Source: Deltaproteobacteria bacterium
GTDB lineage: Bacteria; Desulfobacterota; Binatia; Bin18
Length of the DNA: 18,901 nt
Direction of reading: 5' to 3'
Assembly: GCA_016200595.1 (NCBI GenBank)
Contig: JACQEL010000574.1
Span: forward strand, 1-18,901
Shown: positions 14,760-18,901 of the stretch, one piece after another
Numbering within the stretch: the stretch's first letter is position 1
Layout: each line of letters starts with the position of its first letter
Notes under the pieces: model-generated
What the model was told of the DNA's origin: nothing
Seen by the model: only the letters and a program-made list of their open reading frames with translations
The model's database searches: none
Position numbers and translations under genes: made by a program

Positions 14760-16028
14760 TTACCTCTTCCCTCTCGGCGAAGAGGCCTCCTTTCTACGGT
14801 TTCGTGCCTTCTCAGATAAAGTAAATGCGCCAATCGCGCCCAGCAGTGCCCCACTCGCCGCAATGAAGGGAGCCGCGGCAAAACTGCCACTACGGTCTAT
14901 CACATAACCGGCCACGATTGGACCACTGATCTGGCCGATTGCCCCCACGACATTCACGAAGCCCATCACCGGATGGACCAATCGCGCCCAGACATAATCG
15001 GTTGCCAAGGCCGCCACCAGGGCTGGCGTCGCCCATGCGGTGACTCCCCAGAGCACGACCGAAAGATAGACAGCCCCATCCCACATCCATGCTGCGAGGA
15101 CGAAATAGCTCAGCGCCTGTACGCTAAAGACCAGACCGATAGCCTGCCGACGACCGATGCGGTCCGAGAGTGCTCCCCACAGGAGTCCACTCGGGATGCT
15201 CAAGATGCCCCCTAGAGCCCAGGCGCGGCCGCTCGCCCCGGGCAGCCAGTGCCGTTGGCCACTGAGCACCGCGCCGAAGAACGCCACGTATGAAAGATAC
15301 GAGAAACCAAAGAGGAGATACACGAGGCAAAGATGCCAGATCCGCCACGTTTTCATCATCTCTCCGGCGTCTCCGCTGTGAGCCTTCGCCTGCGGCGCCT
15401 CTTGTAACAACAGCCCTGCGAGGAGGGCAGCGATGAGGAGCATGCCCCCAATCCCCAGCCAGGCGAGGCGCCAGCCGGTGAGCCCGTTCACTTCCTGTCC
15501 GAGCAACCAGGGAAACCCTATCCCGACCAGGACTACTCCTATCCCCACACCAGCCGTCGCCAGCCCACTGGCGAAGCCCCGCTTTGCTGCCGGAAACCAC
15601 AGCATCGGCAAGTTTTGGGCTGGAATCATCGCAGCCCCGGCCCCACAGCCGACCAAAAACTGCCAACCCGCCACGCTCGTCGCACCCTGGCCGAATGCCG
15701 TTAGTGCAGCCCCAAGGGTTCCAAGAGCGAGGCCGCCACTAATCACCGACCGTGTGCCTACCCGAGCGGCAAAGGCGCCGCCCACGAGTGCCCCCACCAG
15801 GAACCCGCAGAGGTTAGCACTGCTTAAGAGCCCTGCTCCGGTGGAGTGGAGGCTGAAACTGTCACGCATCAACGGTAAGAGCAAAGCATACGCGAAGCGA
15901 CTCAATCCCAGGGCGGTGAGCCCCACCAGCGCACTGACCCCGCCAATGATCCAGGCGTAGGGCGGTATCCTCTCGTCCAAGTGTTCCTCACGATCTGGTA
16001 GGGGTTTCGGGAGGGGGGAGTTCGTCAT
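14760..16028 (-). CDS. MFS transporter, YbfB/YjiJ-like
   Basis: Predicted inner-membrane secondary transporter of 422 residues with about 12 helices. The first helix carries GLSRFAYALLLPLMRD (about 42-57), a signature I associate with YbfB/YjiJ-type MFS proteins. The loop-8/9-like motif GALSDRIGRRQAIG (about 276-289) is the conserved MFS motif A copy, and a charged central loop lies near residues 205-222. The N-terminal tail is cytoplasmic and charged. A GGAAG ribosome element lies about 7 nt before the ATG. It is followed 10 nt later by the VOC gene. Upstream, its start overlaps the remnant of an unrelated ATPase gene, so the promoter region may have been replaced. Substrate unknown. Confidence 0.88.
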   Translation of the reverse strand: MTNSPLPKPLPDREEHLDERIPPYAWIIGGVSALVGLTALGLSRFAYALLLPLMRDSFSLHSTGAGLLSSANLCGFLVGALVGGAFAARVGTRSVISGGLALGTLGAALTAFGQGATSVAGWQFLVGCGAGAAMIPAQNLPMLWFPAAKRGFASGLATAGVGIGVVLVGIGFPWLLGQEVNGLTGWRLAWLGIGGMLLIAALLAGLLLQEAPQAKAHSGDAGEMMKTWRIWHLCLVYLLFGFSYLSYVAFFGAVLSGQRHWLPGASGRAWALGGILSIPSGLLWGALSDRIGRRQAIGLVFSVQALSYFVLAAWMWDGAVYLSVVLWGVTAWATPALVAALATDYVWARLVHPVMGFVNVVGAIGQISGPIVAGYVIDRSGSFAAAPFIAASGALLGAIGAFTLSEKARNRRKEASSPRGKR

Positions 16029-16029
16029 A

Positions 16030-16101
16030 CATTGCTTCCTGCTCGATCAAACACTCCTTGACCTCCTGCACCAGGCGGGATTTGCCAATGCCCGGCTCAC
16101 C
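16030..16101 (-). pseudogene. Remnant of an AAA-type ATPase gene (Walker A segment)
   Basis: On the minus strand this stretch encodes GEPGIGKSRLVQEVKE followed by CLIEQEAM. The Walker A P-loop GxPGIGKS with the following RLVQE is characteristic of the AAA domain in large cyclase-AAA-TPR or LuxR-type regulators. Only about 24 codons are recognisable. The residues before it do not resemble the family, and the frame stops soon after entering the MFS start region. I read it as a fragment left by deletion or recombination, not as a gene. The match is short but specific. Confidence 0.6.
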
Positions 16102-16248
16102 ATTTAGGTAACACGAAGCGTGAGCATAATTCAAACCCCGAATTTTCAATGATTGCTAGGGCTCGTGGATCGCGGCAGAAGTCTCTGCCTGAATTGCTTT
16201 TTGTCTTATCGCAGCCTATGCTTTTCCTCTCTAGAGGAGAGTATCTTG

Positions 16249-16892
16249 ATGACCGCACTGAAGCACTTCTTTGTCACGGTCGATGCGGAGACCAGGGTTT
16301 CGACGGGTTCGCGCTGGCCGCGCCCCAGTTCAAGGAGCTGCGCGATGGCGGCGACGAGATCGGCTGGCACTATCACGCCTATAATTACGTTCACCGCGAT
16401 GATCTGGATCACGCGACCAAGCTGGCGATCCTCGAAGCCGACCTCGAAGTCTGCGCTGGAGCCCTGCAGGCGAGACATCCTGATTTTCACATCACTAGCT
16501 TCCGCTTCGGCTGGTTCTTCGTTCCCGACTACACACTCTATGCGACCCTGCAAAAGGTCGGGATCACGATCGACGCCTCCGTCCGCCTGGACAGCCGCGT
16601 GACCGTCGGACCCTTCAAGACGAAGTATCTCCCTCCGATCACGCAGTCGCCGGCTCGCGTGGGGGGAATCTCCTGCTTTCCGTTCTCGCAGACGCTGCTG
16701 GTCCACGACTGGAACGTCGTGGCGCACGATCTCGGCTGGAGTCGCCGGGACGCAGCGGGCGCGGCCGCGCATCAGGCATGGTGGAGGGACAGTATCGTGA
16801 GCGCCGCTGCGGAGCTGAAAAGGGAAGGCGGCGTCTTTTCGACTTACGCCGGCTTCCCTTGCCACGAGCTGCCGGAGCTGTCGCTCGGCTAG
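16249..16892 (+). pseudogene. Polysaccharide deacetylase-like gene, frameshifted and internally deleted
   Basis: The gene starts at an ATG (16249) with a GAGGAG ribosome site 9 nt upstream and reads MTALKHFFVTVDAET, a NodB-type first strand with the D-x-E metal motif (D12, E14). After about 20 codons the homologous reading jumps to another frame, which gives APQFKELRDGGDEIGWHYHAYNYVH, the HxH-type second motif, and continues to 16892. The two motifs are only about 30 codons apart, whereas about 50 are usual, so roughly 20 codons were lost in a deletion that also shifted the frame. Later parts (SFRFGWFFVPDY, GITIDASVRLD, FPFSQTLLVHDW) fit a carbohydrate esterase fold. The product should be non-functional unless this is an assembly error. 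The exact breakpoint near 16300 cannot be fixed by eye. Confidence 0.65.
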
Positions 16893-16979
16893 ATCCTCGG
16901 GTGGAGACTTCGTCCCCCTTCAGCCGGCTCTCCCCAGAAGCAATTGTGCGGGCGTTACCCGCGCTCGAACCAAAAATAT

Positions 16980-17759
16980 ATGACTCCTAAGGTTTCCCCT
17001 ACCCTCATTGAATCGGCCGAAGTACGACAACAAAAAGGAAAGGTCTCGGATAGAGACTTGTTTGATTTGTTCATAAAATTCACAGAACAAATGGTGCGGA
17101 TTACAGGACAAAGCCTGAGTCGCTGCCTCCTTGATTACACCCCCTTTTATCGCCGTTTAGGACTTGGAGTTGATTGGGATGAAAATAACCCTCAATGGCA
17201 GGACTTTGTCAGAGCCTTAGAGCATTCTGCAACTCCAGCAGATACGGCAGTGCTATGTTACAACAACAGGGAGATAGGAAAGGGAAATCAAGAAACCGGA
17301 ACGGGCTGTTTTAGCTACGAGTATGAGGAAAAAGAAAAGACTATTCACCTCCACTTTGCTAACGCTGATAAAAGCGGAAAAAGTCCATTAAGTGAAGAAA
17401 GGGTGCCGACCAGGATAGAGGAACTTAACAGGATGTTTACAGAAATAAAGCGCCTTCATCCCGAGGCCGTGAAAGTGCGAGGTTCTGGTTGGCTGCTGAA
17501 TGTGCATAGTTACTGCCGATTGTGGCCATCTCAGTATGCAGCCTCAGCTCGAATCAGTAGGAACGGTTTAAATGGTATGGGAGTTTGGGGGCAGTTTATC
17601 GATAAGGATAGGGCTTTTAAGCAAGATATGGCTCAGACGTTTTTAGACAAGGTTCGCGTAGCGCGAAACACGGAAGAAGCCGTAGATGCATTCCACTACA
17701 AACGAAAAAACTCTGAATGCGATATTGAGTATTTTTATAGTTACTATGGAATTACTTGA
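16980..17759 (+). CDS. Uncharacterised protein, AT-rich gene
   Basis: I cannot assign a function. The product is 259 residues from the ATG at 16980 (an ATG at 16944 would add 12); no ribosome site is visible for either. It is soluble, with no signal peptide or membrane segment. Conserved-looking features are CYNNREIGKGNQETG and CFSYEYEEKEKTIHLHFAN in the middle, then SGWLLNVHSYCRLWP and GVWGQFIDKD near the C-terminal third. I vaguely recall uncharacterised proteobacterial proteins with W-L-x-N-x-x-x-Y-x-R-L-x-P and W-G-Q-F patterns. The gene is clearly richer in A and T than everything around it, and A-ending codons are frequent, which suggests transfer from another genome. Position: after the broken deacetylase, convergent with the CoA-transferase gene. 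Confidence 0.7.
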   Translation: MTPKVSPTLIESAEVRQQKGKVSDRDLFDLFIKFTEQMVRITGQSLSRCLLDYTPFYRRLGLGVDWDENNPQWQDFVRALEHSATPADTAVLCYNNREIGKGNQETGTGCFSYEYEEKEKTIHLHFANADKSGKSPLSEERVPTRIEELNRMFTEIKRLHPEAVKVRGSGWLLNVHSYCRLWPSQYAASARISRNGLNGMGVWGQFIDKDRAFKQDMAQTFLDKVRVARNTEEAVDAFHYKRKNSECDIEYFYSYYGIT

Positions 17760-17800
17760 AGCCTGCGCGCCATTCAGGTTGCGATCCGCCAGCAGGCTTC
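17758..17800. terminator. Hairpin between convergent genes
   Basis: A perfect 9-bp inverted repeat, GAAGCCTGC (17758-17766) and GCAGGCTTC (17792-17800), with a 25-nt loop. It begins within the stop codon of the AT-rich gene and ends 18 nt from the stop of the CoA-transferase gene. No T-run follows on either strand, so a terminator role is only possible. Confidence 0.35.
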
Positions 17801-17817
17801 AGCGATAAACTCCTTCA

Positions 17818-18900
17818 CTACGCGATTGTTCCTGCAGTGCGCAGTGAGGCTAACTGCTCAGGGGAGACGCCCAATTCCGTGAGCACTGCGTCCGTATGCT
17901 CGCCAAGTAAGGGAGCGGGGCTGCGCATCTCCGCTGGCGTACCGTCGAAACGCGCAGCCGGTCGCGCCTGGCGCATACGACCAGCCTGGGGATGTTCGGA
18001 TTCAACGATAAGCGCATTGGCCGCTATCTGCGGGTCGGTGAGCAGATCTTCACGACTAAGAATGGGAGCGCAGGGTACCTGTTCCGCATCCAGACGGGTT
18101 AACCATTCGGCCGAGGTGCGTGTCTGGAGAACCTCTGCTGTCAGTTCCAGACGCGCATCCACATATTTCACCCGACCCGCTGGCGTCTTGAAACGTGCAT
18201 CGTCGAGCCACTCGGGACGTTCCAGCGCCCGGGTGAGTCCGAGCCATTCGGCATCCGACACCACTCCGACTGTGATGTAACCGTCGGCAGTGGCGAAAAC
18301 TAAATCCCGCGCCTGTCCGCGGGTCACGACGTTCTTCGCACCGATGAACGTGTGCGCGGCCATAGCTTCGGGCCAGAGGAAAGAAATGACCGCATCGAGC
18401 ATGGCCAGCCGAACGTGCTGACCCTTACCGGTGCGCTCGCGCGCCAACAGGGCGGCAGTCATTGCTTGCGCTGCGGTAAGAGCAGTGACTTTGTCGGGGA
18501 TGATCAACCGCATCATCCGCGGTCTGCCACTGGCGGGATCACCCTGGATAGAGGCGAGGCCCGATAGCGCTTGAATGACCGGATCGTAGACCCGCTTATG
18601 AACGTACGGACCCGACTCACCAAATCCACTGATGGAAACGTACACCAGATCAGGCTTGATACGTCGGAGCGCCGCTTCGCCGATGCCCATCTGTTCTACC
18701 ACACCAGGGCGAAAATTCTGCACGAAGAGATCCGCGCTAGCAACCAGTTGTTCGAGCAGTGTGAGGCCGCGTTGGTCTTTCAGGTTGATGACGATCGAGC
18801 GTTTATTGCGATTCACCACAGAAAAGGTAGGTGACATTCCCCGCGGTCCACCCAGGGCGCGGGTCAAATCACCCATGCCCGGCGGTTCAACTTTAATGAC
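17818..18900 (-). CDS. CaiB/BaiF family III CoA-transferase (5' end beyond window)
   Basis: Family III CoA-transferases swap CoA between organic acids by an aspartyl-CoA mechanism. The window shows 360 codons; the frame stays open to the right edge, where it reads VIKVEPPG before the first visible Met (18876), so the real start lies outside and perhaps 40-50 residues are missing. Numbering from that Met, landmarks are NRNKRSIVINLK (22-33), FVQNFRPGVVEQMGIG (51-66), SISGFGESGPY (81-91), YDPVIQALSG (97-106) and the catalytic aspartate D161 in LAMLDAV. The C-terminal part with PCAPILSREDLLTDPQ is typical. The acid substrate cannot be told from sequence. It is convergent with the AT-rich gene. 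Confidence 0.92.
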   Translation of the reverse strand, partial: VIKVEPPGMGDLTRALGGPRGMSPTFSVVNRNKRSIVINLKDQRGLTLLEQLVASADLFVQNFRPGVVEQMGIGEAALRRIKPDLVYVSISGFGESGPYVHKRVYDPVIQALSGLASIQGDPASGRPRMMRLIIPDKVTALTAAQAMTAALLARERTGKGQHVRLAMLDAVISFLWPEAMAAHTFIGAKNVVTRGQARDLVFATADGYITVGVVSDAEWLGLTRALERPEWLDDARFKTPAGRVKYVDARLELTAEVLQTRTSAEWLTRLDAEQVPCAPILSREDLLTDPQIAANALIVESEHPQAGRMRQARPAARFDGTPAEMRSPAPLLGEHTDAVLTELGVSPEQLASLRTAGTIA

Positions 18901-18901
18901 C

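Overview
The window reads as a chromosome segment of an uncultured, moderately GC-rich Gram-negative bacterium. By eye GC is well above half, except in one AT-rich gene near 17 kb. The left half holds core biosynthesis genes in an order familiar from Desulfobacterota and other former Deltaproteobacteria: yceD-rpmF-plsX-fabD-fabG-acpP, then glyA-nrdR-ribD. Dispersed palindromes with the CTTCGACA(A/G)GCTCAG core, and many CoA-transferase, SDR and nitronate monooxygenase genes, are what I associate with Tectomicrobia- or Binatota-like soil and sponge lineages. That placement is inference with low confidence.

Region 1 (1-7374, all minus strand) is the core block. Transcription runs right to left from yceD through rpmF, plsX, fabD, fabG and acpP, with 4-nt ATGA overlaps at plsX/fabD and fabD/fabG, and ends at a good intrinsic terminator (3286-3325). 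The genes supply phospholipid and fatty-acid initiation and elongation parts plus ribosomal protein L32. The two ketosynthase genes commonly seen here, fabH between plsX and fabD and fabF after acpP, are absent. A repeat-laden 358-bp gap lies where fabF would be. Then come glyA, nrdR and ribD, the last cut by the left edge. Short tandem repeats have spread into the 3' ends of glyA and plsX.

Region 2 (7491-9173, plus strand) diverges from yceD: infA, a tiny two-helix membrane protein, a palindromic repeat cluster, and a membrane-anchored class III nucleotidyl cyclase.

Region 3 (9327-13119, minus strand) is a co-directional accessory run: SDR oxidoreductase, DOMON-like protein, DUF1343/NamZ-like protein and nitronate monooxygenase. 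The DOMON-like and DUF1343 genes overlap by 4 nt with a strong internal ribosome binding site, so they are probably translated as a pair. The DUF1343 protein has Gln where classical NamZ enzymes have Glu in the EHG motif and has no signal peptide, so its substrate may differ. This is the most promising lead for an undescribed function.

Region 4 (13120-16028) holds a CENP-V/GFA-fold zinc protein on the plus strand, two palindromic repeat elements, and a minus-strand pair of an MFS transporter followed by a VOC/glyoxalase-fold protein.

Region 5 (16029-17800) looks like a scar: a short AAA-ATPase Walker A remnant, a frameshifted and internally deleted polysaccharide deacetylase, and an AT-rich gene of unknown function. 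The right edge carries the 3' part of a family III CoA-transferase gene on the minus strand. I saw no tRNA, rRNA, CRISPR array, intact insertion sequence or riboswitch.
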